Assembly (NCBI GenBank): GCA_039794245.1
Contig: JBDIVS010000013.1
Coordinates: 1 to 64,000, forward strand
Direction: 5' to 3'
Source: DAITQM01 sp039794245
GTDB taxonomy: Bacteria > Pseudomonadota > Gammaproteobacteria > Xanthomonadales > Wenzhouxiangellaceae
DNA length: 64,000 nucleotides
In this document: piece by piece, positions 49,498 through 59,464 of the stretch
Numbering within the stretch: position 1 is the stretch's first letter
Layout: each line of letters begins with the position of its first letter
Program-made: the position numbers and the translations under genes
The notes under the pieces: model-generated
What the model saw: only the letters and a program-made list of their open reading frames with translations
Told to the model about the DNA's origin: nothing
Database searches by the model: none

Positions 49498-50049
49498 TCA
49501 GGAGCCGGGTGGGTTTTGCGCTTCCGCCTGGTCACGGGCGAATTCCACTTTGAGGTGTTCCAGAACCCGGTCGGTGATGTCAATGGCCGGGCTGGCGTAC
49601 ACCACCGGGCTGGCGACCACCAGTTGGTAACCCTGTTGCTCGGCGATGGCCGCCACCGCGCGGTTGACATCGTCCTCGACTTTGCGGATTTCCTCGTTGC
49701 GCCGGAGTTGCAGTTCCTGGCGCAGTTCGCCGCGCCGCCGTTCGATCGAGCGCTCGAGGATGCGGATCTCCTGTTCGAGGCGCAGCGTCTGTTCTTCATC
49801 CAGCGTCAAATCGAAGCGCAGTTTCTCGCGCAACTCGGCCAGCCGGCCGTCGTCGGTCTCGAGTTCGTCGTTGCGGGCGCGGAACTCGGCGTCCAGCCGT
49901 TGGCGCCCGGCGATGACCTGCGGTGCCTGTTCCAGAAGCCGCTTCATTTCGACATAGCCGACCCGGGTCGCGGCCGGAGCCGGCTGCCCGGGCGCGGCGG
50001 CGGGCAGGGCGAGCAGTGATAAAAATCCAATGACGTAACAGACTCTCAA
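49498..50049 (-). CDS. skp: Periplasmic chaperone Skp/OmpH
   Basis: A 183-residue protein with a signal peptide (1–21) and long charged helices (residues 45–120, ELETDDGRLAELREKLRFDL) that form the tentacles of the Skp trimer. It carries unfolded outer-membrane proteins to BamA. It is the gene after bamA, six bases away, as in most gammaproteobacteria. The C-terminal part (VVASPVVYASPAIDITDRVL) is the usual OmpH end. Confidence 0.92.
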   Translation of the reverse strand: MRVCYVIGFLSLLALPAAAPGQPAPAATRVGYVEMKRLLEQAPQVIAGRQRLDAEFRARNDELETDDGRLAELREKLRFDLTLDEEQTLRLEQEIRILERSIERRRGELRQELQLRRNEEIRKVEDDVNRAVAAIAEQQGYQLVVASPVVYASPAIDITDRVLEHLKVEFARDQAEAQNPPGS

Positions 50050-50055
50050 GGTCTT

Positions 50056-52575
50056 CTAGAAAACCGTGCCGAATGTAAACTGCAAGCCTTCGGTCACGTC
50101 GCCGGGTTTCTTGCGGACCGCCTTGCCGATGCTGATCGTGATCGGCCCCACCGGGGCGTCCCAGGTCAGTGACAGGCCGGCCGAGGCGCGCAGGTCATCG
50201 ACGCTGAAATCGCTGATGCCGCGGAAAACGTTGCCCCAGTCGAAAAAGACGCCGAGCCGGGAGCCGGCACGGCCGCCGAAGGTCATCGGGATGAAAAACT
50301 CGAAGCCGCCGGTGGTTTTGAAATCGCCGCCGACGGCGCGGCAGAACTGGTCCTTGGGGCCGAGCGTGAAATCGTCGAAGGCGCGCACGTCCTGGACGCC
50401 GCCGACGAAGAAATGTTCCCAGAACGGCAGGCCGCTGTCGATGGTCACGACGTCATCGACCGAGCAGTCGCCGGAGACCACCAGCGGCTCCAGGCCCGGG
50501 TCGCCCCTTCTCTGATCGAAATTATCGTAACTGTCGCCGTAGCCGACGCTGGCCTTGACGGTGAAGACCAGCGGCTTGGCCACCGTCCAGTACATCTGCC
50601 CGTCGTAGATTGCCTTGAAATACTTGCGCGAGCTGCCCGGGACGTTGGCCTCCAAGCCCAGTTGGTGCAGTGCGCCTCTGGTCGGTACGAAAAAATGGTC
50701 ACGCGAATCGAGCGACCAGTTGGCGTTTAATTCGACGCCGGTCACCTGCCGCTCGTCGCTGTCCAGTATTCCGTCCTGGTTCAGATCCAGCGAGGCGCCG
50801 AGCGGGATCGTCGGAATCAGCACGAACTCGTTGCAGATACCGTTCATGTTGATATCGTCGCACACACCGTTCTCGTCCTCGAGTTCGCGCACGAAGTTGC
50901 CGACATTGATGTCGGTCTCGCGAACTGCGGCGCCGACGGTGAGAAAACCGAACTCGCTGAGCGGCACGCCGAAGTTGATTCCGGCGCCGATCTCGCTGGT
51001 GGTGAAGGCCGAGAGGTTGGCGTCGCGGCTCTGGAATTCGGAAAAGCGCAGGAAAAAGCCGCGGCTGATGCCGTCCTCGGTCCAGTACGGGTCGTTGAAC
51101 GACAGGTTGAACTGGGTCAGGATGCCGCTACGGCTCAGGGTCAGGCCGATCCGCTTGCCGCTGCCGAGAAAGTTATCCTGGTTGATCGAGATCGAGGCGA
51201 TCAAGCCCTGCACCTGCGAGAAGCCGAGGCCGAAACTGATGCTGCCCGAGGCCCGCTCTTCGAGCGAGACGATGATATCGACCTGGTCGTCGGTACCCGG
51301 CACCTGCGGCGTTTCGATGTTGACGTTCTCGAAATAGCCGAGGCGCGACAGGCGCTGCTCGGAACGATCGATCGCCGCCTGCGAGAACCAGGCACCCTCG
51401 AGCTGGCGCATCTCGCGGCGCACCACCTCGTCCTTGGTCTTGGTATTGCCCTTGATGTCGATGCGCCGGACATAGACCCGTTTGCCCGGCTCCACCTGGT
51501 AGAGCAGGTCCACCGTGCGGTCTTCGCGGTTGACGCGCGGCTGCGGGGTGATGTTGGCGAAGGCGTAGCCGATGTTGGCGAGCACAGCGGTGATGTTGTC
51601 GATGCTCTGTTCCATCTGCTTGCGCGAGAAAGTGTCGCCCGGCTGGGTCAGCGTCAGGCGCCGGATCGTCGATTCGTCGAGGATCAGATCGCCGGCGAAA
51701 TTGACGGTGTTGATCGTGTAAACGTCGCCTTCGCGGATGTTGGCGGTGATGTAGATCGTGCTCTTGTCGGGGCTGATCGCGACCTGTGTCGATTCGATCG
51801 CAAAATCGACGTAGCCGCGGTCGAGGTAGAAAGAGTTCAGTCTTTCCAGATCGCCGCCCAACTTCTCCTGGGAGTACTGGTCCTTGTCCTGCCAGAAGAA
51901 AAGGCCGACGCCGGTGTCAAGTTCGAATTCCTTGCGCAGTACCTCGTCACTGAACACCGTGTTGCCGACGATGTTGATGTGGCGGATCTTGGCGGTCTTG
52001 CCCTCGTCGACATTGATGCCGATTCTGACCCGGTTGCGGTCCAGTTCGGTAACCTGGGTATCGACCGTGACCGAATATTTGCCGCGGTTGAAATACTGGC
52101 GGACCAGCTCCTGTTTGACGCGGTCGAGCTGCAGCGGGTCGTAGACCTCGCCTTCGGCCAGGCCGATGCCGGACAGCGCCTGTTGCAGGTCTTCTGTCTT
52201 GATTGCCTTGTTGCCGCTGAAGGCGATGGTTGAAATCGCCGGCCGTTCGGTGACCCGGATCACCAGGATGTCGCCGTCGCGGGCAAATTCGATGTCGGTG
52301 AAAAATCCGGTGCGGTACAGGGCGCGCAGCGCGCCGCGTAGCAGCACCGGGTCGGCGCGTTCGCCGACCTCGATCGGCAGATAGGTGAAAATCGTCCCCT
52401 CGGCGATGCGCTGCAGGCCCTCGATCCGGATATCGCGCACGATGAACGACTCCGCCGACAAGGCCGGCGGCGGCGTCTGGGACTGCGCCGTCCCGCCGGC
52501 CAGCAGGGCCAGCGCCCCGGCCAGTAATGTCAACGCGGACCAGACAGCGGTGTTCTTATCGGCTCGTTTTTGCAT
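50056..52575 (-). CDS. bamA: Outer-membrane assembly factor BamA
   Basis: An 839-residue Omp85 protein that inserts beta-barrels into the outer membrane. A signal peptide (to about residue 32) is followed by five POTRA domains (about 40–435, starting FIVRDIRIEGLQRIAEGTIF) and a 16-strand barrel. The barrel contains the loop-6 region with DVRAFDDFTLGP and ends GLQFTFGTVF with the terminal Phe. It follows rseP and precedes skp in the conserved order. The leader at 52576–52717 is GC-poor around 52590–52615 and may hold an internal promoter. Confidence 0.97.
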   Translation of the reverse strand: MQKRADKNTAVWSALTLLAGALALLAGGTAQSQTPPPALSAESFIVRDIRIEGLQRIAEGTIFTYLPIEVGERADPVLLRGALRALYRTGFFTDIEFARDGDILVIRVTERPAISTIAFSGNKAIKTEDLQQALSGIGLAEGEVYDPLQLDRVKQELVRQYFNRGKYSVTVDTQVTELDRNRVRIGINVDEGKTAKIRHINIVGNTVFSDEVLRKEFELDTGVGLFFWQDKDQYSQEKLGGDLERLNSFYLDRGYVDFAIESTQVAISPDKSTIYITANIREGDVYTINTVNFAGDLILDESTIRRLTLTQPGDTFSRKQMEQSIDNITAVLANIGYAFANITPQPRVNREDRTVDLLYQVEPGKRVYVRRIDIKGNTKTKDEVVRREMRQLEGAWFSQAAIDRSEQRLSRLGYFENVNIETPQVPGTDDQVDIIVSLEERASGSISFGLGFSQVQGLIASISINQDNFLGSGKRIGLTLSRSGILTQFNLSFNDPYWTEDGISRGFFLRFSEFQSRDANLSAFTTSEIGAGINFGVPLSEFGFLTVGAAVRETDINVGNFVRELEDENGVCDDINMNGICNEFVLIPTIPLGASLDLNQDGILDSDERQVTGVELNANWSLDSRDHFFVPTRGALHQLGLEANVPGSSRKYFKAIYDGQMYWTVAKPLVFTVKASVGYGDSYDNFDQRRGDPGLEPLVVSGDCSVDDVVTIDSGLPFWEHFFVGGVQDVRAFDDFTLGPKDQFCRAVGGDFKTTGGFEFFIPMTFGGRAGSRLGVFFDWGNVFRGISDFSVDDLRASAGLSLTWDAPVGPITISIGKAVRKKPGDVTEGLQFTFGTVF

Positions 52576-52717
52576 GCCTCAGCAACCTGGTATTTTTTGT
52601 ATGGTGGTCTTACAAAATCGTCCCCCGGAAGGACGGACAGCATTGTAGCCGGGATAAGTCAGGGCAAGCGGGATTGACCGCCGGCCCGCCCCCGCCTGGA
52701 CGATCGACCACGCCGGC

Positions 52718-54094
52718 TCAACCCGTCAAGCGCAACAGATCGTTGAACACCGCCAGGCCGATCAGGCCGCCGAGCATGGCGAGTCCGATGTATTGGCCGG
52801 CGATCATCACTTTTTCGCTCGGCGGCGCCCCTTTGAGCCACTCGATCAGATTGAACAGCAGGTGCCCGCCGTCGAGCAGCGGGATCGGCAGCAGATTGAC
52901 GATCGCCAGCGACAGGCTGACGATGCCGAGAAACCACAAAAAGCGCGCCACGCCGAGGTTGGCCGAGACGTTCGCCATCTGCGCGATGCTGATCGGGCCG
53001 GCCAGATTGTCCAGCGAGGCGCGGCCGCTCAGCATGTGCCAGGCCATCTGCAGCGAGTCGGCGGTGGCTTGTGCGGTCTGCGCCAGCGCCTTGCCGAAGG
53101 CGGTCAGCGGCCCATGGCGCAAGGTGACGAGATAGCGGGCTCGATAGTCGGTGAGGGCCTGGTCGTCCAGCGGTGCCGGTGAGATGCCCAAAATGGCGCG
53201 CGGCGGGTCGGAATCGGGTTCGGCGACCGGCACGACGGTCAGCTCGCGGCGTCGCTCGGTGCGTACCACGGTGACCTCGAGCGGTTCGCCGATCCGCGCC
53301 GAGCGTTTGAGCGCCGCGGTCATCTCGTCCCAGTTTCCGACCGCTTCTCCGGCGATCGCCGTAATCCGGTCGCCCGGTTCGATGCCGCCGCGGGCGGCTG
53401 GCAAACCGCTGCGCACTTTGCCGATCACCGCCGGCAGAGCGGGCCTGAAATTCGTCATCCCGATCGCCTCGAGCAGCCGGCTTTCGCGGAAATCGGCCGG
53501 CAGTTCGTCAAGGGCCAGCGTGGTTTCCCGCCGCCCACCGTCGGGGTGGGTATAGACCACCTGGACGGCACGCCGCTCCACTGCCGGCAGCAAGAGCGCC
53601 TGCACGGCCTCGGGCCAGGTCGCCACGTCCCGCCCGTCGATGCTTTCCAGTTCGCTGCCGCGGACCAGCCCGGCCCGGGCGGCAAACGCGGTCGTCTCGC
53701 CGATCACCGGGCGTGGCTCGACGATGCCGGTCATGAACATCAGCCAGAAAGCCAGCACCGCGAACAGCAGATTGAACAACGGGCCGGCGGCGATGATCGC
53801 ACTGCGCTGGGCGAGGGGCTTGCGGTTGAACGCGGCGTCGAGGTCAGCGGTGGCGACCTTGTCTTCGCGTTCGTCGAGCATCCGCACATAGCCGCCGAGC
53901 GGGATCGCGGCGACGACGAATTCGGTTCCGTTCGCCGCCGTGTGCGACCACAAAGGCCGGCCGAAGCCGATCGAGAAGCGCAGCACGCGCACCCCGAGCC
54001 GGCGGGCCACCCAGTAATGTCCAAATTCATGGAACGTGACCAGGATCCCGATCACCACCACCATCCAGACGATCGAGCTGATAATTTCGCTCAT
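52718..54094 (-). CDS. rseP: Site-2 metalloprotease RseP
   Basis: A 458-residue membrane protease that cuts anti-sigma factors and signal-peptide remnants. The zinc site HEFGH (His22, Glu23, His26) is in the first helix. Two PDZ domains fill the middle (VRSGLPAARGGIEPGDRITA is the clearer one), and NLLPIPLLDGGHLLF near the C-terminus supplies the third ligand (Asp). It lies 64 bases after cdsA; dxr, often placed nearby, is absent. It could act on the anti-sigma factor at 18659, but this is speculative. Confidence 0.96.
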   Translation of the reverse strand: MSEIISSIVWMVVVIGILVTFHEFGHYWVARRLGVRVLRFSIGFGRPLWSHTAANGTEFVVAAIPLGGYVRMLDEREDKVATADLDAAFNRKPLAQRSAIIAAGPLFNLLFAVLAFWLMFMTGIVEPRPVIGETTAFAARAGLVRGSELESIDGRDVATWPEAVQALLLPAVERRAVQVVYTHPDGGRRETTLALDELPADFRESRLLEAIGMTNFRPALPAVIGKVRSGLPAARGGIEPGDRITAIAGEAVGNWDEMTAALKRSARIGEPLEVTVVRTERRRELTVVPVAEPDSDPPRAILGISPAPLDDQALTDYRARYLVTLRHGPLTAFGKALAQTAQATADSLQMAWHMLSGRASLDNLAGPISIAQMANVSANLGVARFLWFLGIVSLSLAIVNLLPIPLLDGGHLLFNLIEWLKGAPPSEKVMIAGQYIGLAMLGGLIGLAVFNDLLRLTG

Positions 54095-54158
54095 TGCACC
54101 ATTATGCGGTGAGAGGGGTTAAGGAAGCGCCGATTCGACCCCGGGCGATGGGGATGGT

Positions 54159-54959
54159 TCATGGCGCAGCCAGCACTGCCAGGGCGTAGAATGGCGCCGC
54201 CGCCGCCAGAGAGTCGATGCGGTCGAGCAGGCCGCCGTGTCCCGGCAGCAGGCTGCCACTGTCCTTGACGCCGGCCTGGCGTTTCAACAGGCTGACGAAC
54301 AAATCCCCGGTCACCGAAATCGCGGCGATACCGACCGCGATCAACACGACCCACCCCGGCGAAGGCAGACGCGGCCCGGCCAGCCGGATGATCAAGATGG
54401 CGACCAGCGCCGCGGCGAGCAGGCCGCCGGCCAGACCCTCGATGGTTTTTCCGGGGCTCAGGCGCGGCGCGAGGGGATGGTGCCCGATCGCCTTGCCGGT
54501 AAAGTAGGCGCCGGTGTCGGCGGCCCAGATCACGGCCAACAGGGCCAGTGTATAGCCGGGGCCGCGCGTTTCGATCAGGCCGAGCGCCAGCCAGAAGCCG
54601 GCGATGATCACCACGCCGGCGGCCAGCTTCACCGGCCGCCCCCACAGCGCCGCCCCCCAGCCGGGCCAGGCCAGCCAGGCCGCCAGTGGCAGCCAGGCGG
54701 CGGCGCAGGCGCCGAGCACGGCCGGTTGCCAGCCGGGGGTGAGCGAGACTGCCAGCATCGCCAGCGCGATCGCGGCGGCGTACACCCGGCGTTGCGGAGC
54801 GTCGAGAGCGGCCAGCGCGCCCATTTCCAGACTCGCCGGCACGAGGAGCAGGGCGAACATCAGGCTGAACAGCGGCGGCGGCAGAAAAACGACGGCGGCG
54901 ATCAGTGCCGGGGCCAGGGCCAGCGCCGTCAAAACCCGCTGCCGCACACCCTCAAGCAT
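54159..54959 (-). CDS. cdsA: Phosphatidate cytidylyltransferase
   Basis: A 266-residue inner-membrane enzyme making CDP-diacylglycerol, the branch point of phospholipid synthesis. The signature is in WAADTGAYFTGKAIGHHPLA through SPGKTIEGLAGG and ends with GDLFVSLLKRQAGVKDSGSL and LPGHGGLLDRIDS. The ATG at 54959 overlaps the uppS stop by eight bases. Confidence 0.95.
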   Translation of the reverse strand: MLEGVRQRVLTALALAPALIAAVVFLPPPLFSLMFALLLVPASLEMGALAALDAPQRRVYAAAIALAMLAVSLTPGWQPAVLGACAAAWLPLAAWLAWPGWGAALWGRPVKLAAGVVIIAGFWLALGLIETRGPGYTLALLAVIWAADTGAYFTGKAIGHHPLAPRLSPGKTIEGLAGGLLAAALVAILIIRLAGPRLPSPGWVVLIAVGIAAISVTGDLFVSLLKRQAGVKDSGSLLPGHGGLLDRIDSLAAAAPFYALAVLAAP

Positions 54960-55800
54960 GGTTCTCGAGCGCGGGACGATCGCCGTTCGCAGGCACTGTG
55001 CCCCCCGGTAGCAAACCGAACCGGCGATCGCGCCGGGCAAATTCGGCCAGTGCCCGATCGAGTTCCGCCGGGCCGAAATCGGGCCAATACACCGGGCTGA
55101 AGTGCAATTCGGTATAGGCCAGTTGCCAGAGCATGAAATTGCTCAGGCGGTGTTCGCCGCCGGTGCGGATCAGAAGATCCGGCGGCGGCAGGTCGGCGAG
55201 CGCCAGGGCCTGTTCGAAATCGGCAATGCAAGGTTCGCGGCCGGCTCGCCGGGCCGCCTGGAGGGCCCGCCGCGCCGCCTGCAACACATCCCAGCGGCCG
55301 CCGTAATTGATCGCGACATTGAGCCGCAGGCAGTCGTTGTTCGCCGTCAACATTTCGGCGGCGTGCATCCGGCGTCTGAGGTTCGGCGCCAGCCCGGCGC
55401 GTTCGCCGACAAAGCACAAGCGAATCCGTTGGCGGTGTAACTCCGGCACTTCGCGCTGCAGGGCGCGCAAAAACAGCGCCATCAGATCGTTGACCTCGCT
55501 CGCCGGCCGCCGCCAGTTTTCGCTGCTGAAGGCGAACACGGTGAGGTTGGGTATGCCGCGCCGGATCACCGCTTCGACCATCTGTTTCAATGCCTTGCGC
55601 CCCGCCTGGTGGCCGGCCCGCCGCGGCAGACCGCGGGAGGCGGCCCAGCGGCCGTTGCCGTCCATGATCACCGCCAGATGGCGTGGCAGAACCGCTGGAG
55701 CGAAGCTGGGTGCGGCGGGCGGACCGGCGGCGAAGCCGGCTCCCGGCCGCGCTTCGTCCGGCAACACCAGGGGAGTGTGTTGCAGCGGGGAGTGGGTCAT
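54952..55800 (-). CDS. uppS: Undecaprenyl diphosphate synthase
   Basis: A 282-residue cis-prenyltransferase that makes the lipid carrier for peptidoglycan and O-antigen. The catalytic Asp is in VIMDGNGRWAASRGLPR. FAFSSENWRRP and LLIRTGGEHRLSNFMLWQ are the other hallmark segments. There is an N-terminal extension of about 40 Pro/Ala-rich residues compared with E. coli, so a later start is possible but none has a better ribosome site. Confidence 0.95.
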   Translation of the reverse strand: MTHSPLQHTPLVLPDEARPGAGFAAGPPAAPSFAPAVLPRHLAVIMDGNGRWAASRGLPRRAGHQAGRKALKQMVEAVIRRGIPNLTVFAFSSENWRRPASEVNDLMALFLRALQREVPELHRQRIRLCFVGERAGLAPNLRRRMHAAEMLTANNDCLRLNVAINYGGRWDVLQAARRALQAARRAGREPCIADFEQALALADLPPPDLLIRTGGEHRLSNFMLWQLAYTELHFSPVYWPDFGPAELDRALAEFARRDRRFGLLPGGTVPANGDRPALENHA

Positions 55801-55834
55801 CGGCTCTGGCGGGGTGAGCGGCGGAAGTGGACCG

Positions 55835-56392
55835 TCACAGCGCCATCAGCTCCTGTTCTTTTTCACTGATCAGGCGGTCGGCGTCGGCGATGGCCTGGTC
55901 GGTGAGCTTTTGGATCTCGCTCTCGGCGCGCCGCTCGTCGTCCTCGGAGATCTTTTTTTCGTCACGCAGCGCTTTCAGATGATGGTTGGCATCGCGGCGG
56001 ATGTTGCGGATCGCGATCTTGCCGTTTTCGCCTTCGTGGTGGACGACCCTGGACAACTCGCGGCGCCGCTCCTCGGTCAAAGGCGGCAGCGGGATGCGGA
56101 TCACCTGGCCGACGGTCACCGGGTTGAGCCCGAGATCGGAGGTCATGATCGCTTTTTCGACCGCCTTGACCATGCCCTTGTCCCACGGCGTCACGACCAG
56201 CGTGCGGGCGTCGTCGATCGTCACGCTCGCCACCTGGTTGACCGGTGACGCATTGCCGTAATAATCGACATGAACGTGGTCGAGCAGGCTGGGGTGGGCC
56301 CGGCCGGTCCTGATTTTGCTGAGTTCGGTGCGCAGCGCTTCCAGGCTCTTGGCCATCCGCGCCTTGGCGTCTTTTTTGATATCTTCGATCAT
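55835..56392 (-). CDS. frr: Ribosome recycling factor
   Basis: A 185-residue protein that splits post-termination ribosomes with EF-G. Segments KIRTGRAHPSLLDHVHVDYY, DLGLNPVTVGQVIRIPLPPL and TEERRRELSRVVHHEGENG match the family. The ATG at 56392 (MIEDIKKDAK) agrees with E. coli Frr and has AGGAG ten bases upstream; a GTG nine bases earlier is too close to that site. It opens the visible part of the envelope cluster; pyrH and tsf, its usual neighbours, are not here. Confidence 0.96.
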   Translation of the reverse strand: MIEDIKKDAKARMAKSLEALRTELSKIRTGRAHPSLLDHVHVDYYGNASPVNQVASVTIDDARTLVVTPWDKGMVKAVEKAIMTSDLGLNPVTVGQVIRIPLPPLTEERRRELSRVVHHEGENGKIAIRNIRRDANHHLKALRDEKKISEDDERRAESEIQKLTDQAIADADRLISEKEQELMAL

Positions 56393-56404
56393 CCGATCCA
56401 CTCC

Positions 56405-56690
56405 TCACAGCCCGGTGCAGGCCCCGCCGGCCCCTCGTGCACCACAGTCCGACCACAAGCCGAGGATTGTACCAGCAGCGCTTTTTCCAGAACACAAGGC
56501 GCCGGCATCGCCCGGTACCCGGACCCTGACCGCGCCGTTGACCGATTCGAAACGGGCACGCTGCTCACCGCCGAGCCGGATCAAGGTCGCTTTTACGCTG
56601 CCGTTGACGGTCTCGAGATGGATATCCCGATGGCTGTCGGGTGCAATCGTGCGGTCGATATGCAGGATCGGATGGCGATTTAACCCGTAA
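56405..56690 (-). pseudogene. Fragment of a DUF4097-like beta-repeat protein
   Basis: In one minus-strand frame lacking a start codon, the sequence reads HRDIHLETVNGSVKATLI and then RFESVNGAVRVRVPGDAG, two turns of the ETVNG repeat typical of DUF4097/DUF4098 adhesin-like proteins. The frame opens after a stop near 56785 with no ATG and ends at a TGA just before frr. It is likely the C-terminal remnant of a deleted gene. The rest of 56393–56866 holds nothing else I can support. Confidence 0.5.
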
Positions 56691-56866
56691 ATCGGCGTAA
56701 TTGACCGGTAACTATCAAGATATCGAAGGGCATTTCTTTAATTTCCAACAGATTATCACGGCATTCGATTGCTCCCGGACTTGCAGGACGTTGTCTGCCA
56801 GGGTTTTCCGGCTGTGTCTTTCGGCCTATGGCCAGGGCTTGGTACGGCGAGGTAGAGTGTCTTAGT

Positions 56867-56884
56867 GATATAGGACACTATATC
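56867..56884. promoter_or_regulatory. Palindromic operator-like site before the RND remnant
   Basis: GATATAG-GACA-CTATATC is a perfect 7-bp inverted repeat, 36 bases before the adaptor start, overlapped by AGTGTC/GACACT arms. Its AT-rich form is like TetR-family operators. It has stayed intact although the genes it would control are broken. No regulator gene is adjacent. Confidence 0.45.
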
Positions 56885-56919
56885 TCGATTCGGTGTGTAT
56901 TCGAGGAGGGTATTGCTCG

Positions 56920-57732
56920 ATGCGTAGGTTGCATGCAGTTGATGTTGGCCGGTTCCACCGGCGATGGGATGATCGGGTGCGTTTGATCCTGGTACCGGGC
57001 CTGTGCCTGGTGTTGCTCGGCGGCTGCGGTGCCGGTGCCAGTGACGACCCGGCCGGTGAGGCCGGTGAGGCACCGGCGGTGCCGGTCGAAACCGGTACGG
57101 TCGTGCTCGGCGACATCTCGGCCTTCTATGAGGGGACGGCGGCGCTGGAAGCGGAGGAACAGGCGGTGGTGGTGGCCAAAACCACCGGCGTGGTGCTGGA
57201 AATCCTGGTCGAGGAGGGCGACGAGGTCGTTGCCGGCCAGGTTCTGGCACGCCTCGAGCGCGACCGTTACGAACTCGAGGCGGCCCGCACCAAGGCGACA
57301 TTCGAGCGCTTGACGCACGAGCTGGTACGGGCCGCCGAACTGCACAAACGCCAACTGATCAGCGCCGAGGACTATGACCGGGCGCGCTTCGAGGCCGAGG
57401 CGCAACGCGCCGCTTACGAACAGGCCCCGGTTTGTTCGGCCGTGTCCGCATCATCCACGACACCCGCCGCGGGGTACCGTGATGCACTGCTGAGTGAAGA
57501 CGGCCGGTACGCCGCTTTTGTGATCGACGAACATCAGGTCGCCGCCCGGCGCGAGGTGCTGATCGGTTATGAGGAAGGCGGGATGGTGGAAGTGGCCGGC
57601 GGCCTGGATGCGGGCGATGTGGTGGTCACCGCCGGCAAGGACAGTCTGCGTGACGGGGCCAAGGTTGCGATCATCTCCACCGGCTCCGATGAGGCGGCGG
57701 GCAACGCCGCGCCCGGCATTGCAAACCGCTGA
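56920..57732 (+). pseudogene. RND periplasmic adaptor, in-frame internal deletion
   Basis: A 270-residue open frame beginning as a lipoprotein (lipobox region LVLLGGCGAG) with the first lipoyl half (AVVVAKTTGVVLEILVEEGD) and hairpin helix (FERLTHELVRAAELHKRQLI). After AAYEQ it jumps to GYRDALLSEDGRYAAFVID and the C-terminal MPD-like part VEVAGGLDAGDVVVTAGKD. Family members are about 370 residues; the second hairpin helix, second lipoyl half and beta-barrel are missing. The frame is preserved but the fold cannot be complete. GAGGAGGG precedes the ATG. The following pump gene is also broken. Confidence 0.8.
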
Positions 57733-59319
57733 TGAGTATGGTCGAAATTGCCGTACGCCGGCCGGTGACGGTCGCCATGGGGGCGGTGACCCTGGTGCTG
57801 TTCGGGGCGATCTCCCTCACCGATCTTAGAGTCAATCTGCTGCCCGATCTGTCGTATCCGACGCTCACGGTGCGCACCGAGTACAACGGCGCGGCACCGG
57901 CCGAGATCGAGACTCTGTTGACCCGGCCGATGAGGAAAGCGTCGGTGTGGTCAAGAATGTGCAGGCGGTGAAATCCGTGTCGCGTGCCGGCCAATCGGAT
58001 GTGATCTTGCAGTTTGCCTGGGGCAGCGATATGGACATGGCCGGCCTCGATGTCCGCGAGAAACTGGAAATTCTGCAACTGCCGGTCGAAGCGTCGCGGC
58101 CGCAGATTCTGCGCTTCAACCCGGCCACCGATCCGATCATCCGTCTGGGCCTGAGTTTCGGCAGCGGTAGCGCGGCCCTGGCCGATCCGGCCGATGACCT
58201 CAAGGCTTTGCGGCGCTTCGCCGACGAGGAGATCAAAAAACGCCTGGAGCCGGTCGCCGGCGTCGCGGCGGTCAAGATCAGCGGCGGACTTGAGGACGAA
58301 GTCCACATCTTGGTCGATGAACAAAAACTGGCACAACTGGGTATCACGGTCGCGGCGCTCAGCGCCCGGCTGGCCGCCGAAAACGTCAACGTCTCCGCCG
58401 GCCGCCTGGAAGACGGTGTGCAGCGTTACCTGGTACGCACCGTCAACCAGTTCGAAAGCGTGCCGGAAATCGCCGGCCTGATCGTCGCCGCCGGCGATGG
58501 GCGGCCGGTGTATCTCGGCGACGTGGCCGCTGTCGAACAGCGCTACAAGGAACGGCAGGCGGTGATCCGGATGAACGGCCGGGAGGCCGTCGAGATCGCC
58601 GTTTACAAGGAAGGCGATGCCAATACCGTGGCGGTCGCCCGGGCGGTGCACGAGGTGCTGGCCGGATTCGGTGGCGCACTGCCCGCCGGTATGGCGCTCA
58701 TCACCGTCGATGACCAATCCGAGTTCATCGACCAGGCCATCGGCGAAGTGGTCAAAGCCGCCCTGCTCGGCGGCCTGCTGGCGATGGTGGTGATTTTTCT
58801 GTTTCTCCGGGATCCCGGGGCGACGACATCCTCTTTTCGGTGGTCGGCGTTTACTGGTTCTTCCTGCTCACTGGCACCACGTTCTCGTTCATGGCAATGA
58901 TCGGCATCCTGATCCTGATCGGCGTGGTGGTCAACAACGGCATCGTCCTGATCGACCATATCAACCAACTGCGCGCCGCCGGCCGGCCGCGCGACGAAGC
59001 CGTTGTCGCCGCCGGCCGCGACCGTCTGCGGCCGATCCTGATGACCGTCGGTACCACGGTGCTCAGTCTGCTGCCGCTGTGCTTCGGCACGACGCAGATC
59101 GGCGGCGACGGTCCGCCTTATTTCCCGATGGCCCGTGCCATCGTCGGCGGTCTTTTGTTCTCGACCGTGGTCAGCCTGTTGTTTCTCCCCTCCATCTACA
59201 ACTGGCTCGATGACCTGAGCCGCGTTCCGGCCCGCCGCGGGCGGGTGGCCGGCGCGATGTTCACGGTGCGGCGCTCGGCGCTCGGCGGGCGAAAGGCGTC
59301 TCTTCGACAGCCGTCGTGA
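57732..59319 (+). pseudogene. RND efflux transporter, frameshifted and deleted
   Basis: It starts MSMVEIAVRRPVTVAMGAVT and is in frame to about 57930, then shifts to a second frame (VKNVQAVKSVSRAGQSDVI) that covers the first periplasmic domain to helix 2 (MVVIFLFLRD). At 58825 or so it shifts again into a third frame holding the last helices (FSFMAMIGILILIGVVVNNG, DHINQLRAAGRPRDEAV). About 450 residues of the middle (helices 3–9 and the second periplasmic loop) are gone. Intact HAE-type pumps have over 1000 residues. It is clearly not functional. Confidence 0.92.
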
Positions 59320-59464
59320 ACCGCCGGGCGGGATGACCGTGGCGGCCACTGCGCCGGCCGGATTGAACGGCAGTTTGCGGCTTTTCGGTTGTTGCTCTAT
59401 GCCACGTGGATGAAACTCGCCTATGCTATATTTGCACGGTGTCGACGTACTTGGGGAGATTTTC

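Noticed and set aside
54091..54645. Hidden dxr between cdsA and rseP
   Set aside because: The frame is a shadow of cdsA; the gap is only 64 bp and lacks any reductoisomerase motif.
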